A program made the translations under genes and the position numbers. A stretch of DNA of 6,092 bases. It comes from Methylococcaceae bacterium NSP1-2. Its GTDB lineage: Bacteria > Pseudomonadota > Gammaproteobacteria > Methylococcales > Methylomonadaceae. This document shows positions 1 through 5,687 of this stretch, one piece after another (the stretch's first letter is position 1; every line of letters starts with the position of its first letter). The stretch is taken from assembly GCA_002256685.1 (NCBI GenBank), contig NQJH01000170.1, positions 1 through 6,092 of the forward strand, read 5' to 3'. A model generated the notes under the pieces. The model was given only the letters and a program-made list of their open reading frames with translations. It was not told the DNA's origin and did not search any database.

Positions 1-327
1 TATTATTTTTTCAATTGCTTCTTTAAATTTAAACCACCCTGGATAATTAGGGAATTGGCAACTGATAGAAATATTTCTATCTCCAATGTTAATATGAAAA
101 TTCTCCCAAACTAATCTACTTACAGGCGAAAATTGCAAGTTAGGATCGGAATTCCTAATTTCTAATGGAATTTGTGCCGCATGAAGTTGTTCAATTCTTT
201 TATCTCCATCAAGTTTACTAAATAACAAACCTGGTAAAATTGTTGAGGCTGGGAAATCACATGTAAATCGTAGTTCAAACAATGCCTCAAGCAACGGCTC
301 TTTATTAAGTTTTTTGGGAAGTATCAT
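1..327 (-). CDS. TIGR04255-family protein, N-terminal part (runs off the left edge)
   Basis: The minus strand is open from an ATG at 327 to the window edge (109 codons, no stop), so the C-terminal half or more is missing. The peptide begins MILPKKLNKEPLLEALFELR and later has LPGLLFSKL and NISISCQFPNYPGWFKFKEA. This matches, from memory, the sporadically distributed TIGR04255 family (typically about 230-270 residues), whose members open with a 'P(I/L)xEA(I/V)FExRF' motif and whose biochemical role is unknown. An in-frame TAA lies four codons upstream of the ATG, so no longer start is possible; there is no clear Shine-Dalgarno, only an AT-rich stretch. Four of its five Arg codons are AGA or AGG, which would fit recent acquisition. 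No signal peptide or membrane segment is seen in the visible part. It lies downstream of waaA on the same strand but 116 bases away, so it is probably an independent accessory gene. Confidence 0.75.
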   Translation of the reverse strand, partial: MILPKKLNKEPLLEALFELRFTCDFPASTILPGLLFSKLDGDKRIEQLHAAQIPLEIRNSDPNLQFSPVSRLVWENFHINIGDRNISISCQFPNYPGWFKFKEAIEKII

Positions 328-347
328 GATTATATATTATTTAATTA

Positions 348-389
348 AAACCCATCACCAAACGACATGAAACCGCAAATAATGGGTTT
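348..389. repeat. Short inverted repeat between the TIGR04255 gene and waaA
   Basis: The arms AAACCCAT (348-355) and ATGGGTTT (382-389) are perfectly complementary, with a 26-base loop. The flanks TTAAT (341-345) and ATTAA (391-395) extend the pairing after a small asymmetric bulge. It sits just upstream of the TIGR04255 start on the minus strand, so it could be an operator-like site or a leader hairpin for that gene. No T-run follows on either side, so it is not a standard terminator. The function is inferred from position only. Confidence 0.35.
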
Positions 390-433
390 CATTAAGATTA
401 AGACGGTAAATACTTTCGCAATACGGCTATCGC

Positions 434-450
434 ACCCTACTTGCTAGGGT
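434..450 (-). repeat. Small hairpin overlapping the waaA stop codon
   Basis: ACCCTA (434-439) and TAGGGT (445-450) form a 6-bp stem with a 5-base loop. On the minus strand the waaA stop (TAG, 446-444) lies inside the hairpin. The following minus-strand sequence (GTAGGGTGCGATAGCCG, 440-424) resembles the 'GTAGGGTGCG...' palindromic repeats scattered through many Gram-negative and cyanobacterial genomes. There is no T-run, so it would be a weak or Rho-assisted end for waaA at best. Confidence 0.35.
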
Positions 451-1669
451 TTAAGCGCGAATTCAAACAATTCACAAATTCGAGTAACCGTTCCCTGATT
501 GTCACGAATAAAGGTTTTACCTTTGGCAATCAACTCTGCGCGGTAATCTGGTTGTTGGTACAAGGTCAACACGGCTTGTACTACGTCTTCTGTGGTCTGG
601 CATTGAATAGCGGCTTGCTGTTTTAACACACCATCGGCTATTTCTTTAAAGTTGCTCATATTAGGACCAAACAACACAGGCACACCAACAGCGGCGGCTT
701 CGAGGATGTTATGACCACCAGCGGCAACCATGCTCCCGCCTACAAAGGCAATATCGGCAGCGGCGTAGAACATTTTTAATTCGCCGATGCTATCGACGAC
801 ATATAAATCAGTTTGAGCGTTGACTGGGGCGTTAGTAGTACGCATCACGGTAGTTAGTTGTGCTTCACAGAGTTTTTTTACTTCTGCAAAACGCTGTTGA
901 TGGCGCGGGACTATCACCAATAATAATTCGGGAATTTTGGCTTTGATAATGGGATAAAGCTGTAAAAAGATCGCTTCTTCATCTTTATGGGTGCTGGCAA
1001 TCAGCCAAACAAATCTATCTTTGAACAAATCAGCTTTTAAGCGTAAGCCTTGTTCTATGGTGTCTTGGGCGATTTCTACATCAAATTTGATATTGCCTAG
1101 GTTTTTAACTTTGTCTTTAATGCCGCCGATCGCAATAAAGTGTTCAGCATCGGCTTGAGTTTGCGTGGCTATCAAGTCAACTTGCGCCAATGCAGGATGA
1201 ATCAACGCGGATAGCTTTTGATAATTAGCCACTGATTTTGCGGCGATACGCGCATTGACGATATAGAGCGGAATATTGTTTTTGCCGCAATGGGCAAATA
1301 GGTTTGGCCAGATTTCGGTTTCTATCATCACCGCCAGTTTTGGCTTAAAGCACTGCATGAAGCGATACACGGCATCGGGCAGATCATAAGGCACATAGAC
1401 ATGGGCAACCGACTCACCCAGCACAGCTTTAACGCGGGCTGACCCTGTGGGAGTCATGGTGGTAATGAGTATCGGCGTGTCCGAATGCAGAGTTTGAATT
1501 TGTTTGACTAGTGGAAATAGAGCTTCGACTTCACCGACTGAAACGGCATGGAACCAAATAACGCCTTGTGGATAGTGCTGTGATGGGGCGTTTTAAAGCC
1601 GCGCCAGTATAGGCGCAATAATACAAAAGGAATGATTAAATAAAAAATAGCGGAATAGAAAATACGCAT
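444..1669 (-). pseudogene. waaA: 3-deoxy-D-manno-octulosonic acid (Kdo) transferase, broken by a frameshift and small deletion
   Basis: WaaA (KdtA) transfers Kdo from CMP-Kdo to lipid IVA at the inner face of the cytoplasmic membrane. The main open part (ATG at 1457, 337 codons) carries PYDLPDAV, ETEIWPN, STHKDEE, VPRHQQRF and VGGSMVAAGGHNILEAA, all typical of this GT-B glycosyltransferase. Known members are about 420-430 residues. The missing N-terminus is present but in two frames. From an ATG at 1669, 26 codons encode a membrane anchor ending LLRLYWRGFK (to 1592), and this frame then runs to a TAG at 1508. From 1592 a different frame reads NAPSQHYPQG, then VIWFHAVSVGE, straight into MTPTGSARV at 1457. 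The catalytic Glu of SVGE (codon 1532-1530) is thus upstream of the first ATG of the long frame, with no ATG/GTG/TTG to reach it. Joined, the parts give 408 residues; about 13 residues (the 'YRxRxxERxGFY'-like stretch) are missing, consistent with a deletion of about 37-40 bases. The start at 1669 has no good Shine-Dalgarno. The product as written is probably inactive, unless this is a sequencing or assembly error. Confidence 0.88.
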
Positions 1670-1693
1670 AGTGGTAAGGCGGGATAAATAAAT

Positions 1694-1726
1694 AGACCTC
1701 GGCGGTTTTAAAAACCGCCGAGGTCT
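1694..1726 (-). terminator. Long perfect palindrome, likely the terminator of the rpsF-rplI operon
   Basis: Two 16-base arms (left 1694-1709, right 1711-1726) are exact reverse complements around a single A. The G+C-rich part of the stem is CTCGGCGG/CCGCCGAG and the AT-rich centre forms the loop. On the minus strand it starts 25 bases after the rplI stop and is followed by ATTTATTTAT, a moderately T-rich tail; on the plus strand no T-run follows. It therefore most likely ends the ribosomal-protein transcript before waaA. The sequence also resembles dispersed palindromes seen in other genomes, so it may be a repeat reused as a terminator. Confidence 0.75.
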
Positions 1727-1751
1727 GAATGCAACTGTTCCGCTTTAACGA

Positions 1752-2201
1752 TTAAGCTTCAGGCGCGATTTTCACTGAAATCGTTGCATTGACATCGCTG
1801 TGCAAGTTAACAACAACTTCGTAGTCACCAATGTGGCGAATCGTGCCATGTGGTAAACGAACTTCGTGTTTTTGTACGGTTTCGCCAGCTGCTGTAATGG
1901 CTTCAGCAATGGCTTGTGTGCCAACAGAACCAAACAAACGACCTTCATCACCCGCTTTATGAGTAATGACAACAGCCAATTTAGCTAATGCCACTGCGCG
2001 TGATTGAGCAGCCAGAAACTTTTCAGTAGCGGCTTTTTCAAGTTCAGCACGACGGGTTTCAAATTCAGCAATTTTGCTCGCCGTTGCAGGAACAGCTTTA
2101 CCTTGTGGAACAAGATAGTTTCTACCGTAACCTTTTTTGATAGAGACTCTATCGCCCAGATTACCCAAGTTTGCTATCTTTTCAAGAAGAATCACTTCCA
2201 T
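1752..2201 (-). CDS. rplI: 50S ribosomal protein L9
   Basis: L9 binds 23S rRNA near the base of the L1 stalk and helps maintain reading frame. At 149 residues it has exactly the length of the E. coli protein. The N-terminal RNA-binding domain (about residues 1-40) carries VILLEKIANLGNLGDRV and KKGYGRNYLVPQGKA. A connecting helix rich in Ala, Glu and Lys (about 41-75) follows. The C-terminal domain has GDEGRLFGSVG (84-94) and RLPHGTIRHIGDYEV (115-129). The ATG is supported by an upstream GAGGT on the minus strand at good spacing. It is the last gene of the operon, 47 bases after the DUF2232 gene and followed by the palindrome at 1694-1726. dnaB, which follows rplI in many gammaproteobacteria, is absent here. 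Confidence 0.98.
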   Translation of the reverse strand: MEVILLEKIANLGNLGDRVSIKKGYGRNYLVPQGKAVPATASKIAEFETRRAELEKAATEKFLAAQSRAVALAKLAVVITHKAGDEGRLFGSVGTQAIAEAITAAGETVQKHEVRLPHGTIRHIGDYEVVVNLHSDVNATISVKIAPEA

Positions 2202-2248
2202 CTTTGTATACCTCAGTTTTTCGGTTAATAATCGACGACTTTCCCACC

Positions 2249-3172
2249 TTAGTGGGTCGGTGCCGATTGTATTTTTCGTAAGTTAAGCCACGCATCAAAC
2301 AGCCCTACTAAAGCAACAGGCAACATGATATGGGGAATCAAGAATAAGGTGACATAAAACAGGGGTATCATATAATTGCTATGTTTTTTGTTAGCAAGTA
2401 ACGTATGCAATACCGATGTTCCAATGAACAGGTACAGCACAAACAGCAAAATAATAATATTCCACGCGACTTCAGAGACCAGCCCTGACGTTGTTTTCGC
2501 CATAATAATAATCAAAATACTGACTATGGCTAAGCGTGAACCTGTCCGTAAGGACAAAAACTCCTGTTTAAAACCCTCTGGTTTGTAAAGTAGCCATTGC
2601 CACCAACGCCCTAGAAACAAGCCAAACAACACAATAAAGAGTGTGCTGGCTGCCATAATGCCTGTCATGTAATGCGAAATAACCTTCATTTGGTCACGCA
2701 TACCTTCAACAGACGGGTCTTCAGGTAGCATTTGTAGCAACGGCATAAACATATCTTGCCACGTTGCCGCTGGATCAGTCGCATAGCCATAAAAACCAAC
2801 TACGCCCAACACAGCACACATTACCGCAACTTCAATTGCTAGCGATAAATACCGCCCTTCTCTTAACACAATGGCACACACCCAAACGGGTAGCCACATG
2901 GTTAAACAAGACACTAGCATTAGCAGTAAAAATGACGCATCTCCAACCAGTAATGCGACTAATAAAGCCGTCGCACCGGTGGCAGAAAGCAGCACATAAA
3001 GCCCTTCTAACGTCCCCTTTCTTAGGGTAACTAGCGCGATGGTTGCAAAACTTACAATAATGACTAAAGGCTTAATCAGTGGGTGCATCACCAGCGATAT
3101 TAATGCTAATGAAGAAGCAATCATAATGGCTTGCATTCTTCCGCGCATGATAAACGCTGCTAAAAAACTCAC
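2249..3172 (-). CDS. DUF2232 multi-pass inner-membrane protein of the ribosomal operon
   Basis: This 307-residue, strongly hydrophobic protein has about eight apparent membrane segments (roughly residues 15-50, 55-75, 78-102, 108-128, 168-188, 213-231, 235-258 and 268-290; boundaries by eye). It begins SFLAAFIMRGRMQ after the initiator and ends with the motif GLFDAWLNLR (289-298). I recognise it as the predicted membrane protein (DUF2232, YybS-like) that sits between rpsR and rplI in Pseudomonas, Methylococcales and related groups. Its molecular function is not known; a transporter-like or membrane-organising role would be a guess. The start is a GTG at 3172-3170 with AAGG about 8 bases upstream; the next in-frame ATG (codon 9) would cut into the conserved N-terminus. 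It lies 21 bases after rpsR, so co-transcription is very likely. Confidence 0.9.
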   Translation of the reverse strand: MSFLAAFIMRGRMQAIMIASSLALISLVMHPLIKPLVIIVSFATIALVTLRKGTLEGLYVLLSATGATALLVALLVGDASFLLLMLVSCLTMWLPVWVCAIVLREGRYLSLAIEVAVMCAVLGVVGFYGYATDPAATWQDMFMPLLQMLPEDPSVEGMRDQMKVISHYMTGIMAASTLFIVLFGLFLGRWWQWLLYKPEGFKQEFLSLRTGSRLAIVSILIIIMAKTTSGLVSEVAWNIIILLFVLYLFIGTSVLHTLLANKKHSNYMIPLFYVTLFLIPHIMLPVALVGLFDAWLNLRKIQSAPTH

Positions 3173-3193
3173 TGACTTTGCCTTAATGACGAA

Positions 3194-3421
3194 TTATTTA
3201 TGCGCGTCACAATAAGGTAACAAGGCAATAAAACGCGCACGTTTGATTGCAACACACATTTGTCTTTGATACTTAGCACTGGTTCCTGTGATACGGCTAG
3301 GAACAATTTTGCCAGTTTCGGTAACATAATCACCTAATAGGTTCATATCTTTGTAATCAATCTCTGTACCGCCTTCTGAACTGAAGCGGCAGAATTTTTT
3401 GCGTCTAATATTACGGGCCAT
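3194..3421 (-). CDS. rpsR: 30S ribosomal protein S18
   Basis: S18 binds the central domain of 16S rRNA as a heterodimer with S6, whose gene lies just upstream. The 75-residue product matches the family length and carries RRKKFCRF (6-13), IDYKDMNLL and the core ITGTSAKYQRQMCVAIKRAR (44-63), ending ALLPYCDAHK. The ATG is preceded by GAGATAGAGA on the minus strand, a modest Shine-Dalgarno. The gene begins 28 bases after the rpsF stop and ends 21 bases before the DUF2232 start. Confidence 0.98.
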   Translation of the reverse strand: MARNIRRKKFCRFSSEGGTEIDYKDMNLLGDYVTETGKIVPSRITGTSAKYQRQMCVAIKRARFIALLPYCDAHK

Positions 3422-3449
3422 ACTAATTCTCTATCTCAGTGTTAAAAGG

Positions 3450-3911
3450 TTATTCAGCGATTTCATCAGCGTCGAAATCTTCATCGACATCGTCCAAATC
3501 TATATCAAGGTCATCGGCTGCTACAACAGCGGCGGCGGCTTCTCTAGTCGCTGCATCTCTCGCTCTTGTTTCAGCGGCTTTATGCTCATCTGCTGTGGTA
3601 GTAGCGATAATAGATGGCTCAGTAATAGCCTGTTTTTGTAACAACGTCATGCTACGCAAAATAGCATCATTAAAACGAAAGCTAGTTTCTAATTCAGTCA
3701 AGGTGGCTTGGTCACATTCAACGTTCATTAACACATAATGCGCTTTATGGACTTTTTTGATAGGGTACGCTAAATGTCTACGACCCCAATCTTCTAAACG
3801 GTGAATTTTGCCAGCGGCAGATTCAATAGTTGAGCGGTAACGATCAACCATCGCAGAAACCTGAGAACTTTGGTCAGGATGGACTAAAAAGACAATTTCG
3901 TAATGTCGCAT
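3450..3911 (-). CDS. rpsF: 30S ribosomal protein S6, with a long acidic tail
   Basis: S6 pairs with S18 on the small-subunit platform. The core (about residues 1-100) is typical: MRHYEIVFLVHPDQSSQV, then RLEDWGRRHLAYPIKKVHKAHYVL (38-61, quoted in parts: RLEDWGRRHLAYPI and KKVHKAHYVL), and FRFNDAILR. At 153 residues it is longer than the E. coli protein (131-135), because residues about 101-153 form a low-complexity tail: first Ala/Thr/Glu/Arg-rich, then dense in Asp (DDLDIDLDDVDEDFDADE). Acidic S6 tails are known in gammaproteobacteria, and in E. coli the ligase RimK adds glutamates to the C-terminus; this tail also ends in Glu, so similar modification is possible but unproven. A strong AAAAGGA lies 7-8 bases upstream of the ATG. 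It is the first gene of the operon, behind the promoter at 3998-4026 and a structured leader. Confidence 0.97.
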   Translation of the reverse strand: MRHYEIVFLVHPDQSSQVSAMVDRYRSTIESAAGKIHRLEDWGRRHLAYPIKKVHKAHYVLMNVECDQATLTELETSFRFNDAILRSMTLLQKQAITEPSIIATTTADEHKAAETRARDAATREAAAAVVAADDLDIDLDDVDEDFDADEIAE

Positions 3912-3930
3912 TATTTTTCCTTTTGGTTAA

Positions 3931-3965
3931 GCCTTCCCTCTGCGTCTTAATAAAGAGGGTAAAGC
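3931..3965 (-). promoter_or_regulatory. Leader hairpin upstream of rpsF, possible S6:S18 autoregulatory element
   Basis: On the minus strand, GCTTT (3965-3961) and CCCTCT (3959-3954) pair with AGAGGG (3941-3936) and AAGGC (3935-3931). This gives an 11-bp stem with one U-G pair, a bulged A at 3960 and a 12-base loop. It ends about 19 bases before the rpsF start codon. S6:S18 is known to bind structured rpsF leaders in several bacteria and repress the operon. The published motif includes an unpaired CCG, which I cannot place with certainty here, so assignment to that family is an inference; the hairpin itself is plain. No T-run follows, so it is not an attenuator. Confidence 0.5.
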
Positions 3966-3970
3966 AAGGA

Positions 3971-3985
3971 GGAGCGGGATGCTCC
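3971..3985 (-). promoter_or_regulatory. Second small hairpin near the 5' end of the rpsF leader
   Basis: GGAGC (3971-3975) and GCTCC (3981-3985) form a 5-bp stem with loop AUCCC on the minus strand. It lies just after the predicted transcription start (about 3990). The loop-stem boundary reads CCCG, which could supply the CCG element of an S6:S18 site, though this is speculative. It might simply stabilise the mRNA 5' end. Confidence 0.35.
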
Positions 3986-3997
3986 ATTGAACCCACT

Positions 3998-4026
3998 ATT
4001 ATAAAGTCTTTTTTAGTTATTGAAAA
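3998..4026 (-). promoter_or_regulatory. Sigma70-type promoter of the rpsF-rpsR-DUF2232-rplI operon
   Basis: On the minus strand, a perfect -10 hexamer TATAAT (4003-3998) is separated by exactly 17 bases from TTTTCA (4026-4021), a 4-of-6 match to the -35 consensus. The expected start is near 3990, giving a leader of about 80 bases that contains both hairpins and the rpsF Shine-Dalgarno. No other comparable hexamer pair was seen closer to the gene. Confidence 0.7.
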
Positions 4027-4198
4027 GCAAGATAATTTAGGCTTAGGGAAAGAGCTGAACTATGAAGCCTATAAATTTGCTTATAACCCACAGCCAGCGG
4101 TTCTTTTTTTCGTTCAGCTTCCATTAATGTTAAAGGGAATAATATAAAAGCAAAGTTAGAAATAACATATCTATCGTTTTATTTAAAGGAACAGTGTC

Positions 4199-4498
4199 AT
4201 GAAAAAAATACTTTTTTTAATTCAATTAACTGCGGCTGTTATCTTGTTTTCTCCGCTATCTTATGCTGATTACGATAATTATGGGCAACGTGGTCGCGGG
4301 TGGGGAGGTCATGAGTATGAGTATGAGCATCATCATCACCGCCACCATCACTACCAACAACCAGAAGTTCGCTATTACCCACAACCGCCGGTTGTTTATT
4401 ACCCGCAACCACCGGTTCGCTATTACCAACAACCACCCGTTCAGTATTACCCGCAACCACAACCGTATCCAAACAATAGTTTACGGTTATCTTGGTAA
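4199..4498 (+). CDS. Secreted His-rich protein with Pro/Gln/Tyr repeats, function unknown
   Basis: The 99-residue product opens with a clear Sec signal peptide: MKK, a hydrophobic core (about 4-19), and a probable cut after SYA (residue 23). The mature part of about 76 residues has an aromatic/Gly/Arg stretch (24-37), an acidic run EYEYE (39-43), and HHHHRHHH (44-51). Four tandem 8-residue units of the type PPVxYYPQ follow (55-86), then a short tail. No enzyme domain is visible. The His cluster next to acidic residues suggests binding of Ni, Cu or Zn, and the extended Pro/Gln/Tyr repeat suggests an unstructured periplasmic or envelope protein; both are inferences. A good AAAGGA lies 8 bases before the ATG. 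It is transcribed away from the ribosomal operon, and the small cupin gene starts 79 bases downstream, so the two may share a transcript. I do not recognise a named family; low-complexity proteins with PxPV-like repeats look similar. Confidence 0.75.
   Translation: MKKILFLIQLTAAVILFSPLSYADYDNYGQRGRGWGGHEYEYEHHHHRHHHYQQPEVRYYPQPPVVYYPQPPVRYYQQPPVQYYPQPQPYPNNSLRLSW
4361..4456 (+). repeat. Four tandem 24-base repeats inside the His-rich secreted protein gene
   Basis: The four in-frame units encode PEVRYYPQ, PPVVYYPQ, PPVRYYQQ and PPVQYYPQ. At the DNA level the units share TATTACCC(A/G)CAACC and differ by scattered substitutions, so they are not recent identical copies. A partial fifth unit (PQPYP) follows. 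The repeat also keeps several other frames open, which explains the spurious ORFs on both strands here. Confidence 0.85.
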
Positions 4499-4577
4499 CT
4501 TACTCAGTAAGGATGCAGAGGCTCATGCAATAATGCTAAAATCTTTTGCTTAATTAAGTTACTACATAAGGAAAAAC

Positions 4578-4853
4578 ATGAGCCAAATTACGATTGAACA
4601 CAATCCTAGCGAAGAACGTCTGCAAGAATTAGGCGTTGCCAACTGGGCAATTTGGGAAAAAGAAATTTCTAAGTTTCCGATTGATTTCGACGAAACAGAA
4701 ACAGCCTATATTTTGGAAGGCGAGATTATCGTTACGCCAGCCGGCGGTGAGCCAGTGCGTATTTTACCCGGTGATTTAGTGGTGTTCCATGCAGGCTTAG
4801 ATAGCAACTGGGAAGTGGTTAAACCTTTACGCAAACATTATAGCTACGATTAA
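4578..4853 (+). CDS. Small cupin-domain protein (Cupin_3 / DUF861 type)
   Basis: This 91-residue protein is a single beta-barrel cupin. It shows the Cupin_3 pattern: IWEKEISKFPIDFDETETAY (25-44) leading to the first motif YILEGEI (44-50), then VTPAGGEPV (52-60), and the second motif ILPGDLVVFHAG (62-73) followed by NWEV and the terminal KHYSYD. The family includes ureidoglycine aminohydrolase-like proteins, but stand-alone copies of this size are mostly uncharacterised. The classic metal-binding His residues of motif 1 are not evident, so a catalytic role cannot be claimed. It appears cytoplasmic, with no signal peptide. AAGGA sits 7-8 bases before the ATG, and the gene is followed at once by the strong terminator at 4873-4900. 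Confidence 0.88.
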   Translation: MSQITIEHNPSEERLQELGVANWAIWEKEISKFPIDFDETETAYILEGEIIVTPAGGEPVRILPGDLVVFHAGLDSNWEVVKPLRKHYSYD

Positions 4854-4872
4854 TCGCGAGTTTTCAAATAAT

Positions 4873-4900
4873 AAAAAAGGCATCTTAGGATGCCTTTTTT
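4873..4900. terminator. Bidirectional Rho-independent terminator between the cupin gene and kdsB
   Basis: AAAAAAGGCATC (4873-4884) and GATGCCTTTTTT (4889-4900) are perfect reverse complements around a TTAG loop. The GC-containing stem GGCATC/GATGCC is followed by six T on either strand. It starts 19 bases after the cupin stop (plus) and lies about 37 bases beyond the kdsB stop (minus), so it can serve both convergent transcripts. Confidence 0.93.
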
Positions 4901-4917
4901 ATGGGTAATTTTATCAG

Positions 4918-4934
4918 ACGTTGCAGTGCAACGT
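4918..4934 (-). repeat. Palindrome immediately after the kdsB stop codon
   Basis: ACGTTGC (4918-4924) and GCAACGT (4928-4934) are a perfect 7-bp inverted repeat with a 3-base centre. Outer bases CA/TG (4915-4916 and 4936-4937) extend it past one mismatch. It begins 3 bases after the kdsB TAA (4940-4938) on the minus strand. No T-run follows, so the real terminator is the one at 4873-4900. The core AGACGTTGCA...TGCAACG resembles palindromes scattered through many bacterial genomes, so it may be a REP-like copy. Confidence 0.5.
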
Positions 4935-4937
4935 TTG

Positions 4938-5687
4938 TTAGGGTGACAACAACACCCGCTCCACACGCAGTAAATCTTCTGGCGTATCGACTCCAGCCTC
5001 TGGCGTTTTATCGACAACCTTCACTAACACTTTATCACCGTGCCAGAGAATTCTGAGTTGCTCTAAGGATTCAATTACTTCTAGGGGTGATGCTTGCCAT
5101 GAACAATAGCGATTTAAAAAAGCGACCGTGTAAGCATACATACCAATATGGCGTAAGTAGAGCGTAGAGCTGCGATTCTTCTCATCTCTACAATACGGAA
5201 TTGGTGCGCGACTAAAATACAGCGCGTAATTGTTTTTATCCAGCACCACTTTAACCGCATTAGGATTAAAAACTTCTTCCTCGTCTAAAATTTTCGCCGC
5301 CAGCGTAGCAATACCCGCTTGCGATTGCCCTGCTAGTGCAAAAGCAACTTCACGAATATAGGCAGGCGGAATCAGTGGCTCATCACCTTGTAAATTAACG
5401 ATAATGTCATTTTCTGCCCATCCACACAGTTGAGCTACTTCGGCAATTCTTTCTGTACCACTTTGATGATCGGCTCTCGTCATCACGGCTTTAATGCCTA
5501 ACTCAGTAACCGTGTCAAAAATCCGCGTGTCATCCGTGGCAACGATGATGTCTTCTGCCCCTGCTTGTGCTGCCCGTTCACAGACATGAACAATCATCGG
5601 TTTTCCGGCAATGTTTAGTAACGGCTTGCCATGCAGTCGTGTTGACGCGTAACGGGCAGGAATTACAACTTTAAACGGTGGGTTCAT
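4938..5687 (-). CDS. kdsB: 3-deoxy-manno-octulosonate cytidylyltransferase (CMP-Kdo synthetase)
   Basis: KdsB activates Kdo with CTP to CMP-Kdo and PPi in the cytoplasm; CMP-Kdo is the donor used by WaaA. At 249 residues it has the usual length. Family motifs are all present: VIPARYASTRLHGKPL (8-23, nucleotide-binding loop), ATDD (50-53), SGTER (76-80), NLQGDEPLIP (98-107, with the metal-binding Asp), YFSRAPIPY (157-165), RHIGMYAY (179-186), SPLEVIESLEQLR (200-212) and GVDTPEDL (232-239). Nothing looks broken. The ATG overlaps the stop of the Trm112-like gene in an ATGA arrangement (5687-5684) and lacks a strong Shine-Dalgarno, so translation is probably coupled. It is the last gene of the lpxK-Trm112-kdsB cluster. 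Confidence 0.97.
   Translation of the reverse strand: MNPPFKVVIPARYASTRLHGKPLLNIAGKPMIVHVCERAAQAGAEDIIVATDDTRIFDTVTELGIKAVMTRADHQSGTERIAEVAQLCGWAENDIIVNLQGDEPLIPPAYIREVAFALAGQSQAGIATLAAKILDEEEVFNPNAVKVVLDKNNYALYFSRAPIPYCRDEKNRSSTLYLRHIGMYAYTVAFLNRYCSWQASPLEVIESLEQLRILWHGDKVLVKVVDKTPEAGVDTPEDLLRVERVLLSP

Noticed and set aside
1585..1600. Programmed frameshifting at TTTAAAA inside waaA
   Set aside because: The heptamer is out of phase with the anchor frame (TTT AAA ACG), a -1 slip on AAA would place the tRNA on TAA, and about 13 family residues are missing as well. A deletion explains both facts better.
4017..4124. 35-codon minus-strand ORF upstream of rpsF
   Set aside because: It has no Shine-Dalgarno, no recognisable family, and overlaps the -35 region of the rpsF promoter.
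3830..4147. 105-residue plus-strand ORF across the rpsF 5' end and its promoter
   Set aside because: It is antisense to rpsF and its leader, has no family resemblance and no ribosome binding site; it is a chance open frame.
4361..4456. CRISPR-like array
   Set aside because: The 24-base units are contiguous and coding, without spacers.
4239..4553. Three additional ORFs (two minus, one plus) over the His-rich protein gene
   Set aside because: They exist because the 24-base repeat keeps other frames open; only the 4199 frame has a signal peptide and a Shine-Dalgarno.
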